64,000 nucleotides of DNA from Tindallia magadiensis (lineage in GTDB: Bacteria > Bacillota > Clostridia > Peptostreptococcales > Tindalliaceae): contig NZ_FOQA01000009.1 of the NCBI RefSeq assembly GCF_900113635.1, forward strand, positions 1 to 64,000, read 5' to 3'. The position numbers and the translations under genes are program-made. Shown piece after piece: positions 42,138 to 51,709 of this stretch. How positions within the stretch are numbered: the first letter of the stretch is position 1; each line of letters begins with the position of its first letter. The notes under the pieces are model-generated. The model saw nothing but the letters and a program-made list of their open reading frames with translations. It had not been told where the DNA came from and did not search any database.

Positions 42138-43952
42138 ATGTTCAAAAGCATTCGCATCAAGATGATAACCATCTACTTTTTACTAATTTTTATCGCTATG
42201 GTAATTGTGGGTGTTTTTATTATACAACAATTTGAAAGCTATCATCTGGGCGTAGAACGAAACAATATCATGCAGGTTTCCAATAGTGTCTCAGCAACCC
42301 TTCAAAACATGGACTGGGAAGAACAACAGGATGAAGCCCAGGAAACCATTGGTTTGTATGAACGGGTAGGGATGGAAATCTACATTGTGGAAAAAGACAG
42401 TAATTTTAAGATTGTAGCCAGTACAAACCCGGCACATCGAAATAAAAACGCTACTCATATTCTGGAACCAGAGCTGATCCTGGGAGCCTTTAACGGAGAA
42501 GAAATGGAAAAAGATATGGTGAGCAGCGGACAACAAAGCGTTCGTTCTAAGAACATGGCTTTTCCTCTTTATGATGAAGCCAGTCGTATTTCCGGTGTGA
42601 TCTATGTTCGACGGGATTTAGGAGATATTTATCAAACCCTGTATCAGTCACGTATTATTTTGGTTCAGTCTACGGTGGTAGCGCTGATGGTAACCATTGT
42701 CTTAGGCTATTTTATTGCGGCCAGCATCACTGGACCAATTCGGGATGTTACCTCTAAAGCATCACAGATGGCCAGTGGTGATTTTAATCAGGTGGTGGAA
42801 GTGAAGTCTAACGACGAAATTGGTCAGTTGGCCAGCATGTTTAATTACCTCACGGCCAGACTTAAAACATCTCTGCAGGAAATTTCCAACGAAAAACAAA
42901 AATTAGATGCCATTCTGACCTATATGGCGGATGGGGTAGTAGCTACTTCTATGGAAGGAAACCTGGTGCATATTAACCCCAGAGCTCTTTCGATGCTGTC
43001 GCTAGATCGGAAGCAAAGCCAACAGATGGTGTTTGACGAAATTTTTCATGCGTCTAGCCCGGCGCTCTGCCTCAAAGATTTTCAGGGAGATCCTAGCGGA
43101 TGGAGTGGAAGTGAAATTTTGGCCATGAGAGACGGAAGAAAAATAAGAGCCAGCTATGCCCCTTATCGTAACGAAAAAGAAGAAATGGAAGGGCTGATTT
43201 TCTTATTACAGGATATAACAGAACATGAAAAACTGGAAACCATCCGTAAAGAGTTTGTTGCCAATGTTTCTCACGAATTGAAAACACCTCTTACCACCAT
43301 TAAAAGCTACACAGAAACCATGCTGGAAGGCGGGGTGGATGATCCAGAAATGCAACAACAGTTTTTAAGCGTTATTGACAGCGAAGCCGACCGAATGGCT
43401 CGGCTGGTAAGGGATTTATTACAATTATCTAATATGGATTTCCGGCAAACTCAATGGGAGCAAGGACCTATCAATTTGCCGGAATTAACCCGAAAAACCC
43501 TGACAACCATGGAACACACCGTAAAATCCAAAAATCTGCAACTGGTGTATCAGCCACCGGAAGAAATAATTCTGACCAATGGGGATGAAGACGCTATTGA
43601 ACAGGTAATTTTGAATATCCTTAGCAATGCGATTAAATACACGCCGGAAGAAGGCGAAATTCGGGTATATTTACAAAAGGAAAATGAATCCGCCGCATTG
43701 ACCATTCAGGACAACGGTATTGGTATTCCCAGCCAGGATTTACCCAGAGTCTTTGAGCGGTTTTATCGGGTCGATAAAGCCCGATCTCGGGAGCAGGGAG
43801 GAACCGGTTTGGGCCTCTCTATTGCCCAGCAGATTATGGAAGCTCATGGTGGAACCCTTCATTTATACAGCCGTGAAGACAAGGGAACACGAGTGATTAT
43901 GCGGTTTCCTCTAAGAGAAAAGGAGACAGAAACAGGTGTCATCCTATCTTAA
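42138..43952 (+). CDS. walK: Sensor histidine kinase WalK
   Basis: The 604-aa kinase has two helices (about 9-30 and 171-193) bracketing an extracytoplasmic Cache-like domain, then HAMP, PAS (about 255-360), HisKA with phosphorylated His379 in NVSHELKTPLTT, and HATPase with NILSNAIKYTPEEG, DNGIGIP and GGTGLGLSI. The full layout matches WalK. ATG at 42138 is used because AGGAGG precedes it; the upstream extension lies inside walR. Confidence 0.95.
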   Translation: MFKSIRIKMITIYFLLIFIAMVIVGVFIIQQFESYHLGVERNNIMQVSNSVSATLQNMDWEEQQDEAQETIGLYERVGMEIYIVEKDSNFKIVASTNPAHRNKNATHILEPELILGAFNGEEMEKDMVSSGQQSVRSKNMAFPLYDEASRISGVIYVRRDLGDIYQTLYQSRIILVQSTVVALMVTIVLGYFIAASITGPIRDVTSKASQMASGDFNQVVEVKSNDEIGQLASMFNYLTARLKTSLQEISNEKQKLDAILTYMADGVVATSMEGNLVHINPRALSMLSLDRKQSQQMVFDEIFHASSPALCLKDFQGDPSGWSGSEILAMRDGRKIRASYAPYRNEKEEMEGLIFLLQDITEHEKLETIRKEFVANVSHELKTPLTTIKSYTETMLEGGVDDPEMQQQFLSVIDSEADRMARLVRDLLQLSNMDFRQTQWEQGPINLPELTRKTLTTMEHTVKSKNLQLVYQPPEEIILTNGDEDAIEQVILNILSNAIKYTPEEGEIRVYLQKENESAALTIQDNGIGIPSQDLPRVFERFYRVDKARSREQGGTGLGLSIAQQIMEAHGGTLHLYSREDKGTRVIMRFPLREKETETGVILS

Positions 43953-44021
43953 CTGGGCTGTAATACTCCTGTAACATTTTTTTTGTATAATGGTTTTAAG
44001 AAATAGTGTGGAGGAGTTCCT

Positions 44022-44549
44022 ATGAAAAAATTATTAGTGACCGGTTTACTGGCACTGTTATTGATAAGCATACAAACAACTTCCGTTTTTGCTACGGAAG
44101 ACGATCTTCTTCCAGAGAACCAACCTAATCTGGAAGAAGAAGCTGAGCTGGAAGAAGATATTATTGAAGTAGTTCAACCGCTTCGAGATGTCACCACCAG
44201 TCGGCGAAATCCAATGATTTCTTTCAAAGCACCGGAAGGAAGTCTTGTGACACTGGAAGTTTATCATAACGCCAGTTTGCTGGAAGAAGAAGAAAACTAC
44301 CTACCCTTGTATGAGCCAATGGAATTTGAAATTGGTGCATTGCAACGAGGATGGGTTGATGGGGTTGAGCTGAAAAAAGGGAAAAATAAACTGATTTTTT
44401 CCGGAAGCTTGAAAGAAGAGGCTTTACCAACCGTAGAACGAATTATCACCGTAAAAGATCGGGAAGAAATGAAAGAAGAAGTAACACGGGATGTGCGAGA
44501 ATCCAGTACAACGGATATCATGAAACGACTAATAAACATGGGGCGCTAA
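44022..44549 (+). CDS. Unknown secreted protein in the wal operon
   Basis: The 175-aa protein has a clear Sec signal peptide (about 1-24, cleaved after SVFA), an acidic segment (about 25-45) and a compact beta-rich region with ISFKAPEGSLVTLEVYHNASLL and KKGKNKLIFSGSL, reminiscent of a small Ig-like fold. I recognise no named family. It lies between walK and yycH with GGAGGAG before the ATG and 20 bp to the next gene. A TATAAT at 43986-43991 may add an internal promoter. It may sense or modulate the wall signal, which is inference. Confidence 0.75.
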   Translation: MKKLLVTGLLALLLISIQTTSVFATEDDLLPENQPNLEEEAELEEDIIEVVQPLRDVTTSRRNPMISFKAPEGSLVTLEVYHNASLLEEEENYLPLYEPMEFEIGALQRGWVDGVELKKGKNKLIFSGSLKEEALPTVERIITVKDREEMKEEVTRDVRESSTTDIMKRLINMGR

Positions 44550-44569
44550 CCCGGATGGAGTGACCCGTT

Positions 44570-46039
44570 ATGAACAAAGAAAAACTGAAAAGCCTGTTGC
44601 TGGTATTCCTGATTATCACCAGCATCATGCTGACCCAGCGAGTCTGGTTCCGTTCGCCTCTGGAGTTATTACAAACAGAGGCTTCTTATTTTGAGGTAAG
44701 CGAAGAGCTTCTGGAAGAAACCCGAAGAGCTGTTTTGCAACCAGACCGTTTAGTGCTGGGTTTTGGCGGAGGCGTTAATAACTCACACCATACCCATATC
44801 GATCATCAGAAATTGCCCCCTTACTGGGAAGCCGGCAAAAAACTTCTGGCCCATTTTTTCACTCAGGAAGTAGACGTTCAAGTGGTGTCTGAGGAAACTT
44901 ATTTTCAGGCTTTTTCTGCCAGAAATCTGGAGTTTCATTTTGGCCAGGGAATGCCGGCTTCTTTACCAGCGGCTATGTTTGGCTCCATGGATAATGACAT
45001 CACCCAAAACCTATATTCAATCCAAAAAATACTGATTCCTGCGAGAGAACAGCAGACCATCTATCTGATGGATTCGGAAGGCACCCACTACCAGTTAACC
45101 TTGGAAGACATGCCGGAGGAAATCCTTTGGCCGGATTTTGTGACAATGCTGGAAGAAAAATCTTTCAGTCCCTATGTAAAATACTATCCTTTATTCACTT
45201 ATGTGGAAAATGATGTGTTACTACCCCTTAGCTATGAAAAAAATGTACCACGGATTTTTGTGGAAAGCACGATGGATACCGGTAATGAAAGCAGGCTCCA
45301 TGAAAAAGTAAGAAGTTTTTTTGACGAAAACTTTGATTTTGTAAAGATTATCCGAGAAACTACGGGCAGCCATATTTATATGTACGGCTATGGGCAGCAG
45401 GAGGTTCGAGTTTCAAAAACCGGCCGGTTAGAATATACGGCTGAGACAGGAAACGAATCTGGAACCAATTTGAACAGAGCTTTCAACATAGCGTTGGAAT
45501 TTATTCTTCGAAACGAAGGTTTTCCGGAAGGCGCCTATTTACAGGAAGTCACTCCTATTGAAGAGAATGGTAACCGAGGATTTCGTTTTGCTTTTGGCTA
45601 TCACATCCAAGGATTTTCTGTGGAACAAAAACGACAAAACCTTTCAAGCCCCATCATTATAGAAGTCTTTGGGGATTCGGTGAGACGATACCGGGCAATG
45701 ACAAGGCAAGTGATGGGAATGCCGGAAGTAAGGCCGGAAGGCGGTATTATTTCACCGCATCGGCTGATCGAAGATCATTTTAATGCCCTGCTGGAAGATT
45801 TGGAAAACCGAATCGTCTTGGAAAAGGATGAAAATGGAGAAGATGAAGAAAGAGGACAAGAAAGTACTATCAGTGGCGATGAATTGCTTCGTCGGATTGA
45901 AGACGTGGTATTGGTTTACTGGGACAGAGAAGATACTCACCGTCGTCAGATGCTAATTCCGGCATGGCGAATCAGGATTGATGGAGAAAAATATTATTTT
46001 GATGCCCACGAAGGAATCTGGTTAAACCAGCAATCATAA
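44570..46039 (+). CDS. yycH: YycH-type regulator of WalK
   Basis: The 489-aa protein has one N-terminal helix (about 7-23) and a large extracytoplasmic part, as in YycH, which with YycI contacts WalK in the membrane and adjusts its activity. The opening (LKSLLLVFLIITSIMLTQRVWF) and the WxNP-like motif of the family in the first 30 residues are only loosely conserved, so the call leans on order and topology. A Glu/Asp-rich insertion lies around 420-435. Confidence 0.82.
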   Translation: MNKEKLKSLLLVFLIITSIMLTQRVWFRSPLELLQTEASYFEVSEELLEETRRAVLQPDRLVLGFGGGVNNSHHTHIDHQKLPPYWEAGKKLLAHFFTQEVDVQVVSEETYFQAFSARNLEFHFGQGMPASLPAAMFGSMDNDITQNLYSIQKILIPAREQQTIYLMDSEGTHYQLTLEDMPEEILWPDFVTMLEEKSFSPYVKYYPLFTYVENDVLLPLSYEKNVPRIFVESTMDTGNESRLHEKVRSFFDENFDFVKIIRETTGSHIYMYGYGQQEVRVSKTGRLEYTAETGNESGTNLNRAFNIALEFILRNEGFPEGAYLQEVTPIEENGNRGFRFAFGYHIQGFSVEQKRQNLSSPIIIEVFGDSVRRYRAMTRQVMGMPEVRPEGGIISPHRLIEDHFNALLEDLENRIVLEKDENGEDEERGQESTISGDELLRRIEDVVLVYWDREDTHRRQMLIPAWRIRIDGEKYYFDAHEGIWLNQQS

Positions 46040-46090
46040 CAGGATGCTAACCTTCACAGGGTAAAACCTTATATCTCCGGAGGGGATAGC

Positions 46091-46966
46091 ATGGACTGGA
46101 CAAAAGCAAAGAGTATACTGATTGCGGCCTTCCTAATTACCAACATATTCTTATTGAGCGTGCTTTACGGTGGGAACCAGCCGGAAGAATCCGCTGGTAT
46201 CAGTGACCAATACGCCACACAAACCATCGAATTTCTACAGGAACAACAGATCGAATTAAGAACCGCACTGCCTATGTCTGCCCCTTCACTAAATTCGGTT
46301 ACAGTAGAGTATCGGTTTTTTCCTTTGCAGGAAACCGCCTATCAATTTTTGGGAGAAGATGCCTTGCGGGTAGATCTCCATACCTACGAAAATCATAAAG
46401 GCCGTGTGACGGTTTTGGAAGAAAAAATACTGATTTACGAAAACAAAGAAAAGGGACCGATGCTGACCAATTTTGACGAAGAAAAACTGATGAAAATGGG
46501 AGAAACATTTCTGCAAACCCATCATCTGGATCCACAAGGATTAAGGCTGGAACAAATTTATTTTGGGATGGAACCAGAGTATCAGGATGAACCCCTTCAT
46601 AAACTGGTGTATCAACAAACCTATCAAAATCGATTTATTGGAGAAAGCTTTGTGCATATCTATATCGGTCAAAGAGGAATTGTAGCCGTGGAAGCCTTAC
46701 TGTTGGAAAACATGCGAAGTATCGGAGAAGGAACCAGCCACACCATGATTTCAGCTCCGGAAGCATTGCTTAGAACCGTACACCAAATTCAGCAACACCA
46801 CTCAGCAGATACGCCGGCGATTATTACAGACATTCTGCCGGGTTACTATTTCCCCCTACATCAAAAACCAATCGCCGAAGGGGATCCGGTAGAGTCCGGT
46901 ACGGCCGTACCTGCATGGAAAATTGTATTAAAAGATGGAAAAACATTTTATCAGGAAGCATTCTAA
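46091..46966 (+). CDS. yycI: YycI-type regulator of WalK
   Basis: The 291-aa single-pass protein begins MDWTKAKSILIAAFLITNIFLL, the typical YycI opening, followed by an extracytoplasmic domain of YycI/YpmB-like repeats (ENHKGRVTVLEEKI, and a C-terminal GYYFPLHQ...VPAWKI segment). It should form a complex with YycH to tune WalK. GGAGGGG precedes the start. The operon appears to stop here: a 423-bp gap with a terminator-like hairpin follows. Confidence 0.88.
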   Translation: MDWTKAKSILIAAFLITNIFLLSVLYGGNQPEESAGISDQYATQTIEFLQEQQIELRTALPMSAPSLNSVTVEYRFFPLQETAYQFLGEDALRVDLHTYENHKGRVTVLEEKILIYENKEKGPMLTNFDEEKLMKMGETFLQTHHLDPQGLRLEQIYFGMEPEYQDEPLHKLVYQQTYQNRFIGESFVHIYIGQRGIVAVEALLLENMRSIGEGTSHTMISAPEALLRTVHQIQQHHSADTPAIITDILPGYYFPLHQKPIAEGDPVESGTAVPAWKIVLKDGKTFYQEAF

Positions 46967-47095
46967 AAAAATTTCGAGAAATTTTAAGAACATTTCTGAA
47001 AAAAATTATAAAAAGAAAATAGGATGAAAAATCGGTTAAAAGACAGGGTGTACCAGTAAAAGTTAGAAAAGAGAAGTAAGTGAAAAAGGCGTATC

Positions 47096-47127
47096 AAAAA
47101 ACACGATCAAAAAGGTTGTGTTTTTTT
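47096..47127 (+). terminator. Terminator-like hairpin after yycI
   Basis: AAAAAACAC and GTGTTTTTT arms enclose about 13 nt, ending in a T-run. It lies 130 bp after the yycI stop. The rest of the 46967-47389 gap holds A/T-rich sequence and the murA promoter; I see no gene in it. Confidence 0.6.
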
Positions 47128-47170
47128 GTGTAGAAAAATCGTCAGAAAGATTGTAAAATATAAAGAGAAC

Positions 47171-47199
47171 TTGACAAGTAAGGCAAAATAGCATAAAGT
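47171..47199 (+). promoter_or_regulatory. Candidate promoter of murA
   Basis: A consensus TTGACA (47171-47176), 17 bp, TAAAGT (47194-47199). It would give a leader of about 190 nt before the murA start codon. Confidence 0.55.
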
Positions 47200-47389
47200 C
47201 AACATGATAGTTTTTAAAGGTGAAAGACGACTGAGAAACACTGTCATTAAACCTGTACATCCGTGGTTTTTTATATTTGGAAGAAGCCAGGTATGTTCAG
47301 GACGGAGCCGTTTTTTGTAAAACATCCAAATACAAGCAAGATTCTATTACTAAGGGTGGTGAATAACTGGCATTTATGTCAGGTACTAT

Positions 47390-48676
47390 ATGGAAAAGGA
47401 AAAACTAGTCATTCAAGGTGGCGTAAGATTAAAAGGTCAGGTAGATATCAGTGGATTTAAGAATGCAGCCGTAGCTATTATACCGGCAACGGTAGCCGCC
47501 GGTGGACCATGTGTTATTGATAATTTGCCAGGCATTAGCGATATCACTATTCTCACACAAATTCTGGAAGATATGGGAGCAAAAGTAGAGCGAAACGGAC
47601 AAGATCCGGACAACGGTTCACATTCCGTTAACATTGACACCACCGGCATGACAGAATGCTATGCCGATCATGATATGGCAAAAAATTTAAGAGCATCTTA
47701 TTACTTATTAGGAGCTGCCTTAGGACGTTTCAAAAAAGCCAAGGTAGCCTATCCGGGAGGTTGCGATATCGGTGTTCGGCCGATTGATCAGCATATCAAA
47801 GGATTTGAAGCCTTAGGAGCAAAAGTAGCCATTGAACATGGCATTATTTCCGTAGAAGCAGAAAGACTGATTGGAACAGAAATATACCTGGATGTTGTTA
47901 GTGTAGGTGCGACGATTAATATTATGTTGGCGGCTATTCGGGCTGAGGGAAGAACCATTATTGAAAACGCTGCCAAAGAACCACATATTGTTGATGTTGC
48001 TAACTTCCTTAATGGCATGGGGGCTGATGTACGAGGTGCAGGAACGGATGTGATCAAGATCAATGGGGTTCCGGAAGTGGGCGGATGCCATCACACGGTT
48101 ATTCCGGATCAGATCGAAGCAGGAACTTATATGATTGCCGCCGCCGCTACTGGTGGAGATGTAGTAATCAATAAAGTAATTCCAAAACACCTGGAGTCTG
48201 TTATTGCCAAACTCCGGGAAATGGGTGTGCAAATAACCGAAGAAGATGAATCTCTATGTGTGCGGGTAGACGCTTCCAAAGGTCTGAAGAATGTCAGCAT
48301 TAAAACCCTAGTATACCCAGGATTTCCTACAGATTTACAACAGCCTATGAGTTCTCTGTTAACCGTTGCTAAAGGTATTGGTATCGTAACAGAAACCATT
48401 TTTGAAGGACGGTTCAAACATGTGGAACAACTGAAAAAAATGGGCGCTAATATAAAAGTAGAAGGTCGAATGGCTGTTATTGAAGGTGTCGATCGATTAA
48501 TGGGCGCCACGGTTACAGCAACAGATCTGCGGGCAGCGGCTTCTTTAGTGATTGCCGGACTAATGGCAGAAGGAGAAACAGAGGTAGAAAACATTTTCTA
48601 TATTGACCGGGGCTATGATCTATTTGATGAAAAAATGACCCGACTTGGTGCAAAAGTGCATCGTGTGAAAGCATAA
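47390..48676 (+). CDS. murA: UDP-N-acetylglucosamine 1-carboxyvinyltransferase
   Basis: The 428-aa enzyme transfers enolpyruvate to UDP-GlcNAc, the first committed step of peptidoglycan synthesis and the fosfomycin target. The opening [22 protein letters not shown], the catalytic loop with Cys125 ([13 protein letters not shown]) and [12 protein letters not shown] are characteristic; Cys, not Asp, means fosfomycin sensitivity is expected. The ATG at 47390 has only a weak AGG nearby, whereas a stronger GGTGGTG lies about 30 bases upstream in front of non-ATG codons. Long leader and weak site suggest controlled translation. Confidence 0.96.
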   Translation: MEKEKLVIQGGVRLKGQVDISGFKNAAVAIIPATVAAGGPCVIDNLPGISDITILTQILEDMGAKVERNGQDPDNGSHSVNIDTTGMTECYADHDMAKNLRASYYLLGAALGRFKKAKVAYPGGCDIGVRPIDQHIKGFEALGAKVAIEHGIISVEAERLIGTEIYLDVVSVGATINIMLAAIRAEGRTIIENAAKEPHIVDVANFLNGMGADVRGAGTDVIKINGVPEVGGCHHTVIPDQIEAGTYMIAAAATGGDVVINKVIPKHLESVIAKLREMGVQITEEDESLCVRVDASKGLKNVSIKTLVYPGFPTDLQQPMSSLLTVAKGIGIVTETIFEGRFKHVEQLKKMGANIKVEGRMAVIEGVDRLMGATVTATDLRAAASLVIAGLMAEGETEVENIFYIDRGYDLFDEKMTRLGAKVHRVKA

Positions 48677-48697
48677 TTTTTTCCTGGAGGCGATATC

Positions 48698-49492
48698 ATG
48701 CCAGCAACCTTCTGCACGTTGGCCAGTGGCAGCAGTGGAAACTGTCATGTCTTGTCCGACGGTAATCAGCAACTGCTAATCGATGCAGGGCTAAGCGGAA
48801 AACAGATTCAAAGCCGGCTTCAAAAAGCAGGAATGCAACCAGAAAACCTTTCCGGTATCCTGGTAAGTCATGAGCATTCAGACCATATTAAAGGCGCGGG
48901 GATTCTTTCGCGCCGTTTTCAGTTACCCATTTATGCCAATGAAAAAACCTGGATTGCCATGGAAGAAAAAATCGGACCGGTCAAACCGGAGCACCGAAAA
49001 ATCTTCGACAGCCAGAAAGCCTTTGCCATTGGAGATATTTCCGTAACACCCTATCGTTTATCCCATGACGCCGCCGACCCCGTCGGCTTTGCCTTGGAAG
49101 GCCATCAGTTCAAAATATGCCTGGCAACAGACCTAGGACATGTTCCAGAATCTCTGTATGAAGTGGCATGCAATTCAGACCTTCTGGTAATGGAATCCAA
49201 TCACGACGTAGACATGCTAAACGTAGGCAGTTATCCCTACTATCTGAAACGACGGGTCTTATCAGACCAGGGTCATTTATCCAACGAAAGTGCCGGACAG
49301 GCAGTAGTAGAAATGATTCGCCGCAATGTCAAATCAATTTTGTTAGCCCATTTAAGTCGAGAAAACAACTTTCCTGAGCTGGCCTATTCCACCGTAACCG
49401 GTATCATGGCAGAAAATGAAATGAAAGCAGGAGAAGACGTAAACCTCAGCCTTTCAACCAGAGAAGAGATAAGTTGTTTGTATGCCTATTAA
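48698..49492 (+). CDS. walJ: WalJ/YycJ MBL-fold hydrolase
   Basis: The 264-aa metallo-beta-lactamase-fold protein has TLASGSSGNCHVL at the N-terminus, the metal motif HEHSDHIKG (about 61-69) and further ligands in RLSHDA and ATDLGH, as in YycJ/WalJ. Bacillus YycJ is a nuclease-like enzyme tied to DNA repair or to coordinating replication and division. It lies 21 bp after murA and 44 bp before htrA. The yycI-murA-yycJ arrangement places murA inside the usual wal cluster. Confidence 0.92.
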   Translation: MPATFCTLASGSSGNCHVLSDGNQQLLIDAGLSGKQIQSRLQKAGMQPENLSGILVSHEHSDHIKGAGILSRRFQLPIYANEKTWIAMEEKIGPVKPEHRKIFDSQKAFAIGDISVTPYRLSHDAADPVGFALEGHQFKICLATDLGHVPESLYEVACNSDLLVMESNHDVDMLNVGSYPYYLKRRVLSDQGHLSNESAGQAVVEMIRRNVKSILLAHLSRENNFPELAYSTVTGIMAENEMKAGEDVNLSLSTREEISCLYAY

Positions 49493-49536
49493 TCAATAAG
49501 TAAACTTCATCCCTGTAAAGACCTGGAGGTGAACCT

Positions 49537-50814
49537 ATGGACGAATTCAAAAGAGAAGAAGAGGAAAGAGAAACAAAAGAGATAGAAGAAACAGATGAAA
49601 CAGAAGAGATAGAAGAAACAGATGAAACAGAAGAGATAGAAGAAACAGATGAAATGGGAAGCGTAGAAGAAGAAAAAACAGAAGAAACGAAGCCTATAGA
49701 GAAACCAAGGAAAAAAGCCCCTGGTCTTGGGAGGTTATTTCTCTTATTAATCCTTGCGGCCCTAGTAGGCAGCAGTATTACCTTTGCTCTGATATACCAA
49801 TATCTGCCAGAAATCATGACCCACCGAGGCTTGCTAGAGAGCCCGGACAATAGACAATCCGTCGTCATCGAACCTTCTGATGATATTAGCGTCTATACGG
49901 CCGTGGCCCAGAAAGCCATGCCGTCCGTAGTCGGTATTACGACAGTTCAGGTGCAACAAGACCGGTTTTTTGGAACCAGGCGTTCCGAAGGCCTTGGCAC
50001 CGGCGTTATTGTAGATGAAAGAGGGTATATTCTGACCAACTCTCATGTCATAGGCGATGGAAGAGCAGAACAATTAGCCGTTATCCTTCATGATGGAAGT
50101 CAACAACCAGCCGAAGTTTTATGGTATGAACAGTCCATGGATCTGGCCGTTATTAAGGTTGAAAGTGAAACAAACCTGCAACCGGCTGAACTGGGCGATA
50201 GCGATCAGCTAGAAGTAGGTGAGATAGCCATTGCTATTGGAAATCCTCTGGGACTTAACTTTGAACGAACCCTTACCCAGGGAGTTATTAGTGGGCTAAA
50301 TCGCAGCATACAGCTTGGGCAGGGCATTGCCATTGATAACCTGATCCAGACCGATGCATCGATTAACCCGGGCAATAGCGGAGGACCACTTCTCAATGCA
50401 CAGGGACAAGTGATCGGCATTAATACAGCAAAAGTGCAAACCGGAGAGGGACTTGGCTTTGCCATCCCCATCAACACTTCCAAGCCAATCGTAGATCAGT
50501 TTATAGAAAGAGGCGAATTTAGTCGTGTCTATCTAGGGATCCGAGGATATAACGTCAGCGATTTTGAAGGTGCTACCGGCATCACCCTAAGCGCTGAAAA
50601 CGGTGTATACATTGTAGAGGTAGTAGCCGGTTCCGTTGCTGAAAAAGCAGATCTTCGACCAGGGGACGTGATCGTAGCCATTGGAGAGGAAGAAATAGAA
50701 ACCATGGGAGACCTGATCCGAGCCCTCTATAAATACCGACCTGGTTGTGAAACAACCGTAGAGTATATTCGAAACGAGCAAGAACAACGCACGGATATTA
50801 TCTTCCTAGATTAA
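49537..50814 (+). CDS. htrA: HtrA-like membrane serine protease
   Basis: The 425-aa protein has a highly acidic cytoplasmic N-terminus (about 1-60), one helix (about 66-88), a trypsin-like domain with the triad His170 (NSHVIG), Asp202 (DLAVIK) and Ser281 (PGNSGGP), and a C-terminal PDZ domain (about 325-420). It degrades or refolds damaged exported proteins at the cell surface. The N-terminal tail is built of a threefold 9-residue repeat. Its place after walJ matches YycK/HtrC of Bacillus. Followed by a terminator. Confidence 0.95.
   Translation: MDEFKREEEERETKEIEETDETEEIEETDETEEIEETDEMGSVEEEKTEETKPIEKPRKKAPGLGRLFLLLILAALVGSSITFALIYQYLPEIMTHRGLLESPDNRQSVVIEPSDDISVYTAVAQKAMPSVVGITTVQVQQDRFFGTRRSEGLGTGVIVDERGYILTNSHVIGDGRAEQLAVILHDGSQQPAEVLWYEQSMDLAVIKVESETNLQPAELGDSDQLEVGEIAIAIGNPLGLNFERTLTQGVISGLNRSIQLGQGIAIDNLIQTDASINPGNSGGPLLNAQGQVIGINTAKVQTGEGLGFAIPINTSKPIVDQFIERGEFSRVYLGIRGYNVSDFEGATGITLSAENGVYIVEVVAGSVAEKADLRPGDVIVAIGEEEIETMGDLIRALYKYRPGCETTVEYIRNEQEQRTDIIFLD
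49573..49653 (+). repeat. 27-bp coding repeat in htrA
   Basis: Three near-identical in-frame copies of a 27-bp unit encode TEEIEETDE. The first copy differs by one base (K for E). The repeat keeps the reading frame and lengthens the acidic cytoplasmic tail. Confidence 0.95.
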
Positions 50815-50834
50815 CCAATAACCAGTTACTTTCC

Positions 50835-50862
50835 GAGCCTCGCCTTATAGCGAGGCTTCTTT
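50835..50862 (+). terminator. Rho-independent terminator
   Basis: AGCCTCGC and GCGAGGCT arms with a 6-nt loop, followed by TCTTTGG. It closes the murA-walJ-htrA unit. Confidence 0.88.
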
Positions 50863-50898
50863 GGTTAAATCAATAGCCCCACCATAGGAGAAATGAAA

Positions 50899-51378
50899 AT
50901 GAACATAACACTGATAAGCGTAGGAAAAATAAAAGAAAAATACCTGACCCAAGCCATTCAGGAATATAGCAAACGCCTAAGTCGCTACTGCAAATTAACA
51001 CATGTGGAAGTAGCCGATGAAAAAGCACCAGAAAACCTGAGCGCAGCAGAAGAAGAGCAAATAAAAGCCAAAGAAGGCCAGCGAATCCTGCAAAAGATAT
51101 CAGAACAACATTACCTAATCGTTCTGGATCTGGGTGGCGATATGCTTTCTTCAGAAAGATTTGCTCAAAAAATAGATAAGCTGGCCCTTACAGGCAAGAG
51201 CCAGCTAGCTTTTGTGATTGGCGGATCTCTGGGGCTTTCCTCAGAAGTACTGACAAGAGCCGATGAAAAATTATCCTTCTCTAAAATGACCTTCCCCCAT
51301 CAACTAATGAAAGTTATCCTATTAGAGCAGATTTACAGAGGTTTTCGAATTAACCGTAATGAACCTTACCACAAGTAG
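50899..51378 (+). CDS. rlmH: 23S rRNA pseudouridine-1915 N3-methyltransferase RlmH
   Basis: The 159-aa SPOUT methyltransferase modifies pseudouridine in helix 69 of 23S rRNA using S-adenosylmethionine. It shows the family opening [47 protein letters not shown] and the C-terminal knot [20 protein letters not shown] with NEPYHK. ATG at 50899, eight bases after AGGAG, is preferred over 50893. The MITE-like element begins directly after the stop codon. Confidence 0.97.
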   Translation: MNITLISVGKIKEKYLTQAIQEYSKRLSRYCKLTHVEVADEKAPENLSAAEEEQIKAKEGQRILQKISEQHYLIVLDLGGDMLSSERFAQKIDKLALTGKSQLAFVIGGSLGLSSEVLTRADEKLSFSKMTFPHQLMKVILLEQIYRGFRINRNEPYHK

Positions 51379-51657
51379 TGGGGTCAGGCTTGAATAATTC
51401 ACTTATTGATGATAGGGTTATTTTGGCGAAATATGTGGTTGAAAAATTCATTGACACTCAGAATAATATAGAAACCATGAATCTATTATCTTGCGAGCGC
51501 TCCTGAGTGGCCCTTCAAGCATTATCCCAAAAGCTTAATGGAGCATCACCTATGATATCAACCATAAAATCGAAAAGCAACAAAGAAGCAACTGATGGGA
51601 GTTAATTATTCAAAGATGGGAAACGGGGAGTAAGTAAATTATTCAAGCCTGACCCCA
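51379..51657. mobile_element. MITE-like element with 27-bp terminal inverted repeats
   Basis: The 279-bp element begins TGGGGTCAGGCTTGAATAAT and ends with the exact complement; the outer 21 bp match perfectly and 26 of 27 overall (51379-51405 against 51631-51657). The interior has no open frame of note. It starts at the base after the rlmH stop codon. It is probably a non-autonomous or decayed remnant of a transposon whose transposase is elsewhere; the family is not certain. Confidence 0.8.
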
Positions 51658-51685
51658 ACCCCCACAAGCCTGACCCCAACCCCCA
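51644..51685 (+). repeat. 21-bp tandem duplication at the right end of the element
   Basis: CAAGCCTGACCCCAACCCCCA occurs twice head to tail, the first copy covering the terminal repeat's outer part. It suggests slippage or a nested insertion at the element end. Confidence 0.9.
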
Positions 51686-51709
51686 CAACCCTAAGGGAGG
51701 CGTATTTAC

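Noticed and set aside
41447-43952. Phosphate-type PhoP/PhoR two-component system
   Set aside because: The domain layout would allow it, but the following yycH, yycI, walJ and htrA genes identify it as WalRK.
47263-47460. 65-codon plus-strand frame overlapping the murA start
   Set aside because: Out of frame with murA and protein composition is not family-like; it is probably a shadow.
49446-49868. Minus-strand frame with an SVSSVSS-rich product opposite htrA
   Set aside because: It is the antisense of the acidic 27-bp repeat and has no independent support.
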